In this document: positions 1-8,427 of the stretch, piece after piece
Layout: every line of letters starts with the position of its first letter
How positions within the stretch are numbered: position 1 is the first letter of the stretch
DNA from: Halobacteriovorax vibrionivorans
GTDB lineage: Bacteria; Bdellovibrionota; Bacteriovoracia; Bacteriovoracales; Bacteriovoracaceae
Direction of reading: 5' to 3'
Assembly (NCBI RefSeq): GCF_003346865.1
Contig: NZ_QDKL01000003.1
Location: 62,001 to 126,000, forward strand
Length of the DNA: 64,000 bases
The notes under the pieces: generated by a model
Seen by the model: the letters and a program-made list of their open reading frames with translations, nothing else
Databases searched by the model: none
Told to the model about the DNA's origin: nothing
Program-made: the position numbers and the translations under genes

Positions 1-578
1 AAAAATCGATTGGTATGGATACTGCTACTTTCGCATCAAAGTTTGCACGAGCAGTAAGAATTGCTCATATTGATCCACACCGTGCCACAACTCACAATAA
101 AGGAATCTTTAATGGGATTGATGGAGTTGTTATAGCAACTGGTAATGACTTCAGAGCAGTTGAAGCATGTGGACATACATATGCAGCTCGTGATGGACAA
201 TACCGATCACTAACAAATTGCAAAGTAGAAAACGGGAACTTCTATTTTGAAATTGATATTCCAATGGCCCTTGGAACGGTTGGAGGACTGACAAAACTCC
301 ATCCTCTAGCAAAGATGTCTCTTGATATCTTAGAGCGACCAAGTGCTAATAAGCTAATGATGATTGCTGCAACAGTTGGCCTTGCCCAAAATTTTGCGGC
401 CCTTAAAAGTCTTGTTACAAGTGGAATTCAAAAAGGGCATATGAAAATGCACCTAATGAATATTCTGGGACAACTTGAAGCAACAACAACTGAAAAAGAG
501 CAAATTGTTAATCATTTTGCTGATAAGGTTGTTTCATTTAGCGCAGTAAGAGAAGAGTTAAATAATTTAAGAAGTTAG
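1..578 (+). CDS. mvaA: Hydroxymethylglutaryl-CoA reductase, class II (3' part)
   Basis: The C-terminal ~190 residues of HMG-CoA reductase, which reduces HMG-CoA to mevalonate, the committed step of the mevalonate pathway. The reading frame is open to the left edge, so the true start lies outside the window; the ATG at 15 is internal. Visible landmarks are NKGI (catalytic Lys) followed by GIDGVVIATGNDFRAVEA, which carries the conserved Asp, and GIQKGHM, which carries the C-terminal flap His. These fit the soluble class II (bacterial) enzyme rather than the membrane-bound class I. It is the first visible gene of a same-strand operon, with only 6 bases before the next gene. Identity is secure; cofactor preference cannot be read. 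Confidence 0.93.
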   Translation, partial: KSIGMDTATFASKFARAVRIAHIDPHRATTHNKGIFNGIDGVVIATGNDFRAVEACGHTYAARDGQYRSLTNCKVENGNFYFEIDIPMALGTVGGLTKLHPLAKMSLDILERPSANKLMMIAATVGLAQNFAALKSLVTSGIQKGHMKMHLMNILGQLEATTTEKEQIVNHFADKVVSFSAVREELNNLRS

Positions 579-584
579 GGGACT

Positions 585-1616
585 ATGAACACAACACACA
601 CTAGTAATAATATCCTTAAGTATTTGGAAGGGGAGCAATTTCTTGAGCTTCCTAAAAACGGCCAATTATATTTTGGCCACGGAAAGCTTCTGCTTTCTGG
701 GGAGTACTTTGTTTTAGATGGTGCTAAGGCACTGGGCCTACCTACTACAGTAGGGCAGTCTTTAAGAGTTCAATACTCTTCTTCATTTGATCCTAAGTTA
801 TATTGGAAGTCCTATGATCCAGCTGGAAAGCTTTGGTTTGAAGTAACTTTTGAATTTTGGCATTTCAATATTCTAAATGAAAACCCTACAAAAGAGATGA
901 TTGTCTTACAACAAATGTTAAGACAAGCAAGAAGACAGAATAAGCATTTCTTAAGAGATGGTGTTGATGTTCATGTTGTAACACAACTTGGTTTCCCACT
1001 CGAATGGGGATTAGGGTCTTCTTCTACTTTAATTCATAATATTGCTGATTGGGCCATGATTTCGCCATTTGAACTTGCCTTTAATACTTTAGGTGGTTCT
1101 GGGTATGATATTGCATGTGCACAAAGTGAAGAGCCAATTATTTATCAAAAAGGTGGAGAAGGACCAAATTGGTCTCCTATCGAATTTAATCCAAGTTTTA
1201 AAAATAACCTCTACTTCATTTATCTTGGACACAAGAAGAATTCTCGTGATGCTATTGAGTATTACAACGAGCTACGTCCACATTCGCCAGAGATTATTAA
1301 TACAATCAGTGAACTATCTATGCAGATGGCCACTGCAAATACTCAAGAAGAATTTAATTTCTTAATTCGTGCTCATGAAGATATCGTGAGTTCTCATCTA
1401 AAGCTTAGCCCAATTAAGAAAGAGGCCTTTAGTGATTTTGATGGAGAAATTAAATCTCTAGGTGCATGGGGTGGGGACTTTATTCTTGCATCAAGTAATG
1501 GACCACGCAAGTATGTGAAAAACTACTTCGATCAAAAAGGTCTGAAAGTTTGTATTCCATATCGTGAATTAATTGTTGAAACTCAAACACCAAGTGAAAT
1601 TAAAAATGTCCACTAA
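585..1616 (+). CDS. GYDIA-type GHMP kinase, candidate phosphomevalonate kinase
   Basis: A 343-residue GHMP-superfamily kinase. Motif 1 is GHGKLLLSGEYFVLDGA (about 31-47), the phosphate-binding motif 2 is GLGSSST (142-148), a GSGYDIACA segment at 171-179 matches the GYDIA group known mainly from Bacteroidetes, and motif 3 is GAWGGDFILA (293-302). It lies between HMG-CoA reductase and diphosphomevalonate decarboxylase in an operon that also has a separate mevalonate kinase, so the vacant step is phosphorylation of mevalonate 5-phosphate. The function is inferred from position, not from a diagnostic residue. AGGGG precedes the ATG by 4 bases. The 3' end overlaps the next gene by 11 bases. Confidence 0.82.
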   Translation: MNTTHTSNNILKYLEGEQFLELPKNGQLYFGHGKLLLSGEYFVLDGAKALGLPTTVGQSLRVQYSSSFDPKLYWKSYDPAGKLWFEVTFEFWHFNILNENPTKEMIVLQQMLRQARRQNKHFLRDGVDVHVVTQLGFPLEWGLGSSSTLIHNIADWAMISPFELAFNTLGGSGYDIACAQSEEPIIYQKGGEGPNWSPIEFNPSFKNNLYFIYLGHKKNSRDAIEYYNELRPHSPEIINTISELSMQMATANTQEEFNFLIRAHEDIVSSHLKLSPIKKEAFSDFDGEIKSLGAWGGDFILASSNGPRKYVKNYFDQKGLKVCIPYRELIVETQTPSEIKNVH

Positions 1617-2676
1617 TTTTACTCTGATTGATTTTGATATTGATAAATTAGATAATGGACTTGAATTTACAGTTAAGAGTCCATCAAATATTGCCTTGAT
1701 AAAGTATTGGGGAAAGTATGGTGAGCAATTACCTTCAAACCCTTCTTTAAGTGTAACCTTAAATAATGCTTATACTCAAACGACATATAAAATTCAAAGA
1801 TCCTCAGAATTTGAACTTGATTTTAAATTTGAATCAAAACCAAATGATAAATTTAAGCAAAGGGTAGAGAAGTTCTTTAAAAGGGCCGCTGTTGTTTTTC
1901 CTTTTATAGAAAATATCAAAGTTGAAATGGATTCTCACAACTCATTTCCTCACTCTTCTGGTATCGCTTCTTCGGCCGCATCAATGGCCAACTTTGCAAG
2001 TGCTCTTTGTGAAATAGAAAAAGTCGTTACAAATGAAGACCATGATGAAGAATATTATTTAATGAAGGCCTCATTCATGGCCCGTCTTGGTTCAGGAAGT
2101 GCGAGCCGATCAATATACCCAAAGATGGCAATCTGGGGAAAGTCAGTTCTTGGTAGCTCTCAAGACTACGCTATCGTTCACGATCAATTTGATGAAATCT
2201 TTGAAGGAATTTGTGATTCAATCGCAATTGTAAGTAGCAAGGAAAAGTCAGTAAGTTCAACTGCTGGTCATGCTCTTATGAATGAGCATCCTTTTGCTAA
2301 GACACGTTTTATGAATGCTAGTAATAACTTTAATAAGTTACTATTTGCTCTTAAAACAGGTGACTTTAATACTTTTGCAAAAATTGTTGAAAGTGAGGCC
2401 CTAGAGCTTCATGGGCTTATGATGAATTCTGATCCATCTTTTATTTTAATGGAGCCTAATACTTTAGAAATTATAAATCGTATTAGAGAGTTTCGAGTTC
2501 AAACAAATTGTGCAATCTGCTTCACTTTAGATGCTGGCCCTAATGTACATATTATGTATCTTAAAAAAGATGAGAAACAGGCCAAAGAGTTCATCGACCA
2601 AGAAGTTAAGTCTCTATGTGCCGACTCTCTTGTTATCCATGATCATATGGGTAATGGTGTGATCGTAGAAAGATAA
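1606..2676 (+). CDS. mvaD: Diphosphomevalonate decarboxylase
   Basis: A 356-residue enzyme that converts mevalonate 5-diphosphate to isopentenyl diphosphate with ATP. Family landmarks in order: SPSNIALIKYWGK (25-37), the GHMP glycine/serine loop SGIASSA (118-124), LGSGSASRSIY (161-171) and the catalytic-Asp motif DAGPN (309-313). The ATG at 1606 is chosen because homologues begin just before the SPSNIALIKYWGK block; an in-frame TTG at 1573 would add 11 residues and lie deeper in the upstream gene. The start overlaps the GHMP kinase stop, suggesting translational coupling. Function is confident. Confidence 0.93.
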   Translation: MSTNFTLIDFDIDKLDNGLEFTVKSPSNIALIKYWGKYGEQLPSNPSLSVTLNNAYTQTTYKIQRSSEFELDFKFESKPNDKFKQRVEKFFKRAAVVFPFIENIKVEMDSHNSFPHSSGIASSAASMANFASALCEIEKVVTNEDHDEEYYLMKASFMARLGSGSASRSIYPKMAIWGKSVLGSSQDYAIVHDQFDEIFEGICDSIAIVSSKEKSVSSTAGHALMNEHPFAKTRFMNASNNFNKLLFALKTGDFNTFAKIVESEALELHGLMMNSDPSFILMEPNTLEIINRIREFRVQTNCAICFTLDAGPNVHIMYLKKDEKQAKEFIDQEVKSLCADSLVIHDHMGNGVIVER

Positions 2677-2689
2677 GTAGGGATCAGTT

Positions 2690-3592
2690 ATGGAAGGTGG
2701 AAATTCTTTTAACGCTAAAATCCTACTCTTTGGAGAATATAGTATCATTAGATCTTCAAAGGCCTTGGCAATGCCTTATTCTCTTTTTGATGGAAAACTA
2801 AACTTTCCTGATGAGCAAGGCGCTGGAATTGATTCTGAGCTAACTGCTTTTTCGCAATATCTTAAACAACAACATGACAAAGGCAATCTTAGCTTTGATT
2901 TTGATCATCAGTCTTTCTCATTTGATATTTCAAGTGGACTACGTTTTAAAAGTACAATTCCACAAGGCTATGGAGTTGGGAGCTCAGGTGCTCTTTGTGC
3001 TGCTGTATTTGATCGCTATGCTAAAATTCAGGACGATCAAAAGAATGATATTTCTTTTCTAAAAGAATGTTTTAAGGAAATGGAATCTCACTTTCATGGT
3101 TCATCTTCAGGGGTTGACCCACTCATTAGTTATTTAAATGTAGCACTGTTAATTGATAGTCAGAAACAACTTACAGAAGTATTTCTTGATAAGAAAACAG
3201 ATGGGCCAGGAGTATTTCTACTAAATACAGGACGTGCTCGAAGAACAGAGCCTCTTGTTAATCTCTTTATGGAGAAATGCTCGTCAAAAGATTTTGCTTA
3301 TCTATGTGATCGCGTATTAACGCCAATTTCAGATGAGTGTATTCAACACTATATTAATAATGATAAAGAGGCACTTTGGAAGAAGTTTAAGGAATTGTCA
3401 GCATTTCAATTTGAACATTTTAATCCAATGATTCCTGCTCTCTATCGTGACCTATGGACTAAAGGCCTAGAAACTGATCGTTTCTATTTAAAACTTTGTG
3501 GAGCTGGTGGCGGTGGCTTCTTATTAGGACTTGCCCCCAATTTAAATGATCTTCCACAAGAGCTTAAAGGCAATGAAGTTCGTCCTGTTTAA
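2690..3592 (+). CDS. mvk: Mevalonate kinase
   Basis: A 300-residue GHMP kinase, probably ATP:mevalonate 5-phosphotransferase. It shows GEYSII near residue 15, the ATP loop PQGYGVGSSGALC (91-103), GSSSGVDP with the likely catalytic Asp at 143, and the C-terminal glycine motif LCGAGGGGFLLG. It closes the operon and starts 13 bases after mvaD behind an AGGG-type site. GSSSGVDP is typical of mevalonate kinases, while the upstream GYDIA protein diverges from them, so the two kinases are assigned to the two successive phosphorylations in this way. A swap of the two roles is possible but less likely. Confidence 0.85.
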   Translation: MEGGNSFNAKILLFGEYSIIRSSKALAMPYSLFDGKLNFPDEQGAGIDSELTAFSQYLKQQHDKGNLSFDFDHQSFSFDISSGLRFKSTIPQGYGVGSSGALCAAVFDRYAKIQDDQKNDISFLKECFKEMESHFHGSSSGVDPLISYLNVALLIDSQKQLTEVFLDKKTDGPGVFLLNTGRARRTEPLVNLFMEKCSSKDFAYLCDRVLTPISDECIQHYINNDKEALWKKFKELSAFQFEHFNPMIPALYRDLWTKGLETDRFYLKLCGAGGGGFLLGLAPNLNDLPQELKGNEVRPV

Positions 3593-3617
3593 GACAATTT
3601 ATTAAGATTTAATTGCA

Positions 3618-3641
3618 GCAGAAGCCTTACATGGCCTCTGC
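3618..3641. terminator. Hairpin spanning the stop codon of the crotonase-like gene
   Basis: A 9-bp stem with one A/C mismatch (3618-3626 with 3633-3641) and a 6-base loop. The loop contains the stop codon (3627-3629) of the minus-strand gene. It lies between two convergent genes. There is no clean T-run on either side, so the terminator call is tentative and rests on position. Confidence 0.35.
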
Positions 3642-4460
3642 AACTGTAGGAGAGTCTCTTAATACTCTTGCAAACTCTCTAGGATTAGTGAATTTCTTGT
3701 CATTTGCATAATTTTTGAAGTCGCCAGTAGCTATTGTTGAATTAGCAAAAGTGATTTCTTCAAGAAGTACTTCTTCCATCTTTTTGATCAGTTCATTATT
3801 AAATGAACGCTTTGTTTGAATTCTTGCCATTGGAGATTGCTTCGCAATTCTTGAGACAATATCTTCAATTTCGTTTTCATCAAAAAGTGTTTTTCCGATT
3901 AGGCCTGCACTAATTAGGGCGTCTGCACCAACGTTTTGAGATGAAAGAAGAAATTGCATAATCTTTGCACTATTACCTTTTTCATTTGTTAATGTGTTCA
4001 TACCACCCATCGGTGTGATGCCTTTGTTTAATTGATCAAATGCTACACTAAATGATGGGGCACAGTAGCGAATATCACCACCCATTGCTAGCTCAAGGCT
4101 AAATGGACAAGCAGACTTTTGAAATGACCACAATACTGTTTGTGGTAGAAGAACTTGGGCCCAGCTTAAGCGGGCAAGAAGTTGTAAAGTATTACCAAGA
4201 GTTTTTTCATCAAAAAACCTTAGTTCTTCTTTTTTAAATAATTCAATATCTTCACTTGCAAATTTAAAAACGACTGAGTTGATTTCTACTTTATTAGAAA
4301 GCCAGTCAAATAAGTCTTCGAGTTCTTTTAGGTATGTCGATGTATTAAAAAACTTTTGGTCATTAGCAATTGTTACAAAACATGTTCTTGTTTGTCTTGT
4401 TAGTGAAACATTTAGGGTGTTGTAATTGAGAATACTTTGATTTGAATTAGAGTTATTCAT
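3627..4460 (-). CDS. Crotonase-fold protein, probably not a standard hydratase
   Basis: A 277-residue member of the enoyl-CoA hydratase/isomerase fold. The recognisable core is LELAMGGDIRYCAPSFSVAF followed by GITPMGGMNTL, which align with the family's GGGxELAxxCDIxxA and GxxPGxGG segments. The oxyanion-hole glycines before ELA are replaced by PFS, and the catalytic Glu of the later PEI segment appears to be Gln. Either the chemistry differs or the protein is a binding or scaffold paralogue. It is not MenB. A strong GGAAGGTGA site precedes the ATG. The gene is convergent with the mevalonate operon, 34 bases apart. Confidence 0.75.
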   Translation of the reverse strand: MNNSNSNQSILNYNTLNVSLTRQTRTCFVTIANDQKFFNTSTYLKELEDLFDWLSNKVEINSVVFKFASEDIELFKKEELRFFDEKTLGNTLQLLARLSWAQVLLPQTVLWSFQKSACPFSLELAMGGDIRYCAPSFSVAFDQLNKGITPMGGMNTLTNEKGNSAKIMQFLLSSQNVGADALISAGLIGKTLFDENEIEDIVSRIAKQSPMARIQTKRSFNNELIKKMEEVLLEEITFANSTIATGDFKNYANDKKFTNPREFARVLRDSPTVAEAM

Positions 4461-4520
4461 TTCGTCACCTTCCTTGGTCTTTTGCTAAATTTAAAAATAC
4501 ATCGCTAATCTTTTAGCTCT

Positions 4521-4539
4521 CAGATCGATCCGTGATCTG
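4521..4539. repeat. Inverted repeat in the crotonase gene leader
   Basis: CAGATC, a 7-base spacer, then GATCTG, in the 130-base gap upstream of the minus-strand crotonase-like gene. No T-run follows on either strand, so an operator or leader hairpin is more likely than a terminator. Short repeats of this kind can occur by chance. Confidence 0.3.
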
Positions 4540-4590
4540 ATAATAAAATTATTTCAAGACTGCAGTCGGTCTGTCAAATTCAATTCCAAA

Positions 4591-6312
4591 TTAAGATGCT
4601 TTTTTTGTCATTAAACTTTCAACAAATATCTTTTCGGTTTTGCTATAAGCTACGGATTTATCACAAGAATTTAAGGTATTTAGAATATATTCTTGTAGTT
4701 GACTATTTTTGTCGCTGTCAACGATAGTGTCACTTTGTCTCTCTTTAATAGGTATTTGAAGTACTTGCTTGCTGTTGTCGGCCTTTTTGTTTAACTTTAA
4801 TATGGCCTTTACTATTAGTGCATGAAGTTCTTGATTATTTATATCCCACTTGGCAGATTCTAATTTATTAATTGTCTCTTGAGATATTTTCTTATTTTCC
4901 ATATCTCTTTTCTTGCATTCAAATTGAATATAGTATTGAGCAATCTCAACAATTTCGGCCCTTCTTAATCTTAGGGGAGGAATATTTAATTTCACCGTTG
5001 TAATATGATTATATAAGTCTGTAAGGATATAATCATTCTTTTCCAAGGCCTTTAGATCATTTGATGCAATGGTTATGATTCTAAGTTTTAATGAACTTAT
5101 AAGATTATAAAAAATCGCCTGATTTTCTAAAGAGAGCTTTTCTATATTTTTTACTATTAAGTCGTTAATTCCATTATTTGATACTTGCTCAATAAATTCA
5201 AAGCTTTGATTCTCTGATTCTTCAAAATCAATTATCAAAGAGTTCTCACTACAAACATATTTTGCATATTCAAGTTTTCCAACCCCGGCTTCACCGTGAA
5301 TATAGAGATTCTCCCTTGTGTTCTTTATCGTGTTTAAAGTGTTTATAATCGCAAGTCCTGTATGGCTACGATCTGAGAAAATATAATGATTAGGTAGTTT
5401 GTTTTTTACTGTTTCAAGACCTGAATTATTTTTTGAATTATAAAAGTATGAAATCAAACCAGAGACAATCTTGATATTTTCAAGCATTGTAATATTGAAC
5501 TTATCACCTGAAAGTGTGTTTGAAAGGCAAAGAGCTCCAATACTTTCGCCATTATAATTCACTAGCGGTGCCAGTAGGATATTTTTAATATCAAAATCAA
5601 CGCCAGTTGCACTTTGATCATTGAATGATTTATTAATGATAACTTTGTTGAAATATGCCTCATTCAATAGTCCATTGAATGTTTTTCCAAGTAGTGTGTG
5701 ATCACTATTTGTATGATCAACCTCAAAGTCTTTTGTTTTAGAGTTAAATAAATAGATATGATAATTTTCACAATGAAAAATCGTTGGTAGCTCAGACAGA
5801 ATTGTTGTTAGTTTTCCCTTAAAGGCCCTTTCAATTAAGCTTTGAAAAAGCGAGAAGAGTTCAACGCCATCATCTTTTGAGATCTTGATTTTATTTTGGC
5901 ATATTTGAAATAATTTATCTTTTAACTTTGCAGTCTTGTAGTGTGATAAGAAATCTTTTAAAAAATATTTTAATACCGTTGTTTGTGAATCAGGTGAAAT
6001 CGAAATCCCATATATTGTTTTTGTTACATCTTCACAATAGATAAATGATCGAATAATTCTACCTGTTAACTCAAAGTCCCAGTTATTAAATATTCTATTT
6101 GTTTGAATTTTAATTTTTACATTTTCACCTATTGAGTACTTTTGAGTGCTGATGAAGTTTAGGCCTGAAAGATTGATGGAGTCTATTTGTACGTTATTAG
6201 TCTTTACATTCTCTCTTTCAAAAGTAATTACTTCAGCATTGACTTTATCCCCTTCATGGATAGGGAAGCGATAAGACTTAAAAAACTTATAGTTTTGGAT
6301 GTTGTAACGCAA
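4591..6312 (-). CDS. PilZ-GAF-degenerate AAA regulatory protein
   Basis: A 573-residue cytoplasmic protein. A PilZ-like region spans about 16-110 with the weak motif NLSGLN, which lacks the usual glycine of D/NxSxxG. A GAF-like region follows at about 150-290, then a shrunken sigma54-activator AAA core at about 315-505. A P-loop GEAGVGKL is present at 340-347, and IPPLRLRRAEI (444-454) matches the activator signature LPPLRxRxEDI. Only about 40 residues separate the P-loop from the Walker B position, which reads DLIVKNI instead of an LDE motif, and no GAFTGA loop exists. It probably senses a ligand, perhaps c-di-GMP, without activating sigma54. No clear DNA-binding domain is seen. It is a divergent paralogue of the next gene. 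Confidence 0.7.
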   Translation of the reverse strand: MRYNIQNYKFFKSYRFPIHEGDKVNAEVITFERENVKTNNVQIDSINLSGLNFISTQKYSIGENVKIKIQTNRIFNNWDFELTGRIIRSFIYCEDVTKTIYGISISPDSQTTVLKYFLKDFLSHYKTAKLKDKLFQICQNKIKISKDDGVELFSLFQSLIERAFKGKLTTILSELPTIFHCENYHIYLFNSKTKDFEVDHTNSDHTLLGKTFNGLLNEAYFNKVIINKSFNDQSATGVDFDIKNILLAPLVNYNGESIGALCLSNTLSGDKFNITMLENIKIVSGLISYFYNSKNNSGLETVKNKLPNHYIFSDRSHTGLAIINTLNTIKNTRENLYIHGEAGVGKLEYAKYVCSENSLIIDFEESENQSFEFIEQVSNNGINDLIVKNIEKLSLENQAIFYNLISSLKLRIITIASNDLKALEKNDYILTDLYNHITTVKLNIPPLRLRRAEIVEIAQYYIQFECKKRDMENKKISQETINKLESAKWDINNQELHALIVKAILKLNKKADNSKQVLQIPIKERQSDTIVDSDKNSQLQEYILNTLNSCDKSVAYSKTEKIFVESLMTKKAS

Positions 6313-6375
6313 TTTTTCCTCAAATAGATAGTAATGTAATATCTTTCTTATCGGGCATATTAGTAGAGAGTTTAT

Positions 6376-6394
6376 AGCTTTAATGAGTAAAGCT
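6376..6394. promoter_or_regulatory. Inverted repeat between the divergent PilZ-AAA genes
   Basis: A perfect 7-bp inverted repeat, AGCTTTA - ATGAG - TAAAGCT, near the middle of the 174-base spacer between the two divergent paralogues. Its placement suits an operator that controls both genes. No binding protein can be assigned. Confidence 0.3.
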
Positions 6395-6486
6395 TATTAA
6401 ATATTTATAAATTTCGATATTTCCTCATTCAGTCGTTAAAGTTGGCCACTTTGTAGGTCGATAATATTTGTACAAGAGGTCAGAAA

Positions 6487-8403
6487 TTGAAGAAATTACG
6501 TAATTATCGAATAAAACTAAAAGAGTCAGATAAGGTAAAGTGTATCTTATATGAAATGGTAGGAGACTCTACCTCTAATGCATTTAGGGTAAAGCTAGAT
6601 AATATTTCAACAACTGGAATTGGTATTCTAATAGGTGAATACGTTGATAGCACTGTCTTTAAGGTTGAAATTATTTATAAAAATATTAGATTATTACAAA
6701 CTGTAAAGCTTAGACGTTACCGTCCTAACTTTAATAATCGTGGTGATAATTATTTAGGCCTTGAGTTTGTTGAATACGAAGTTGAAAATATCATGGACTT
6801 AATGACTAAATTAGTTGCATCCATGAGTCGTTTACGTCTTAGAGACCTTATGTATGATATGGTACTAAACGAGGCCGTTGCAGGAAATTTTGATTCCAGT
6901 ACGATACCAGATAGTGAAGCAGATAAAGATCAGCAAGTTTCAACTTCCATGATCTTAGACCTATTTCAAATCTTTAAAAACTATAATAATAAAATTGAAT
7001 TGATAAAACTCTTCGTTATTGAAGTTCAAAGAATAGTAAAGGCCAAAGACGCTCGTATTTTTATTGTTGGCCATGATGAACAGACTTTTAGTGAGTTTGA
7101 TTTTGAAACAAGTGACGTGATGGAGCTTGAGTATCCAATTGTTGGAATCCTTGAGGAACTTTACAATAACCCACGTGGAATTAAATCTAAGTTTTCTCAA
7201 AGTTTATCAAGTGATGAGTTTTTTAATATGTATGAAGTTGTAAATAATACGACAATTTCTACTTATATGATGTGTCCTATTTTTGATCATAACGAAAATA
7301 TCTTTGGAATTTTAAATTTTTCAAATAAAGAAAAAGGTGAGTTATTTACTGACAATGATTTAAAGCAGGCAATGTTTTTGGCCAGAGTTATGGGGCTTTT
7401 ATATTTCTATGATAATGCAGAGGTAACCAATCAGCTGGATTATGAAAGTGAAAACCTTGATACAAATGTCGCTTTTCATACTTCTTTAGGCGTTAGTTTA
7501 TTTGCTAAAAAAGCACAAGCATTTCTAGAGCAATATTCTGGGCATGATGTAAAAACACCTGTCTATGTGTACGGTGATGAAGGAAGTGGGAAATTTCACC
7601 TTTGTAAGAAGATTGCAAAAAGTTCAAGTAGTGAAAATCAGCATGTTGAGATTATCAATTGCTTTAGTAAAATGGATAAGAAGGCCGTTGATCTTAGGAT
7701 TGCAAGAATTCGAGATAAGGTTGTAAATGGTAATGTTATCTTTAAAGGCCTTGATAAAGTTTCTATAGTAACAGCAAAATATATTATCAATGAAGTTGGT
7801 AATAATGAGAGTTTTCGTCTTCTTTTTACAGGTAGTGAATATATTGAAGAAATTGATATTCCTTCTTTCAAAACAATTTCATTAAATGAAAGAAAAGAGG
7901 ATATTATCTTCTTTGCTAATTACTTTATCTCACAATATAGTCTTAAAAATCATACAACGAAAAAAAGATTATCTCATGAAGTTGCTCAAATGCTCATTGA
8001 CTACGATTGGCCAGGAAATATCGCTGAGCTTAAGGCATGTATTGCAAGGCTTATGATTTTTAATAAAGGTAGTGGAAGCTTATCCATTAGAACTAGCGAC
8101 ATTACACCTTTGTTTGAAAATGAAGGACAACCTCAAATTTCAATAGATGCAAATGATCTCAATATAAAGGCATTTGATGAGCATGATCTAAGTAATCAAG
8201 AGTGTGCGGATCTCTATCTTTACTTCTATGTTGCTAAAAAACTTAAGGATGGTGCTGTTGGGCTTAAATCAGTAGCAAGTGAAATGCTGATTGATTATGA
8301 TGATGTTGTAAATCGATTAGAAAATGGAAGTGTCGTTGTTAAGAGGTTATTTAATGAAACAGTTGACCGAGTTGAATTATATCTATCAAATAATGTGGCC
8401 TAG
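6487..8403 (+). CDS. PilZ-GAF-degenerate AAA regulatory protein (paralogue)
   Basis: A 638-residue paralogue of the preceding minus-strand gene with the same order of domains: PilZ about 1-115 with NISTTG (39-44) fitting D/NxSxxG, GAF-like about 155-310, and AAA about 335-525. The P-loop is GDEGSGKF (363-370). The Walker B position reads GNVIFKGLDK, with no Asp-Glu pair, and the GAFTGA segment is missing. LNERKEDI (467-474) and DWPGNIAEL (507-515) are classic sigma54-activator remnants. ATP may bind, but hydrolysis and sigma54 contact are unlikely. The start is a TTG supported by AGAGG 7 bases upstream. The stop codon lies inside a palindromic terminator. Confidence 0.72.
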   Translation: MKKLRNYRIKLKESDKVKCILYEMVGDSTSNAFRVKLDNISTTGIGILIGEYVDSTVFKVEIIYKNIRLLQTVKLRRYRPNFNNRGDNYLGLEFVEYEVENIMDLMTKLVASMSRLRLRDLMYDMVLNEAVAGNFDSSTIPDSEADKDQQVSTSMILDLFQIFKNYNNKIELIKLFVIEVQRIVKAKDARIFIVGHDEQTFSEFDFETSDVMELEYPIVGILEELYNNPRGIKSKFSQSLSSDEFFNMYEVVNNTTISTYMMCPIFDHNENIFGILNFSNKEKGELFTDNDLKQAMFLARVMGLLYFYDNAEVTNQLDYESENLDTNVAFHTSLGVSLFAKKAQAFLEQYSGHDVKTPVYVYGDEGSGKFHLCKKIAKSSSSENQHVEIINCFSKMDKKAVDLRIARIRDKVVNGNVIFKGLDKVSIVTAKYIINEVGNNESFRLLFTGSEYIEEIDIPSFKTISLNERKEDIIFFANYFISQYSLKNHTTKKRLSHEVAQMLIDYDWPGNIAELKACIARLMIFNKGSGSLSIRTSDITPLFENEGQPQISIDANDLNIKAFDEHDLSNQECADLYLYFYVAKKLKDGAVGLKSVASEMLIDYDDVVNRLENGSVVVKRLFNETVDRVELYLSNNVA

Positions 8404-8424
8404 TTTAAACTAGGCCACTTTATA
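8395..8424. terminator. 24-bp perfect palindrome shared by convergent genes
   Basis: 8395-8418 is a perfect palindrome with half-site GTGGCCTAGTTT, followed on the plus strand by a T/A-rich tail. The TAG at 8401-8403 inside the stem is the stop codon of the upstream PilZ-AAA gene. trxB converges from the right and ends at 8428, so the hairpin can terminate both transcripts. Confidence 0.75.
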
Positions 8425-8427
8425 TAT

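Noticed and set aside
1573-1608. Earlier TTG start for mvaD
   Set aside because: It lies inside the upstream gene, encodes residues unlike the family N-terminus, and the ATG at 1606 fits better.
3627-4460. Assigning the crotonase-fold gene as menB
   Set aside because: MenB keeps the oxyanion-hole glycines and a characteristic catalytic Asp/Ser region, none of which is present, and the gene is 34 kb from the men cluster.
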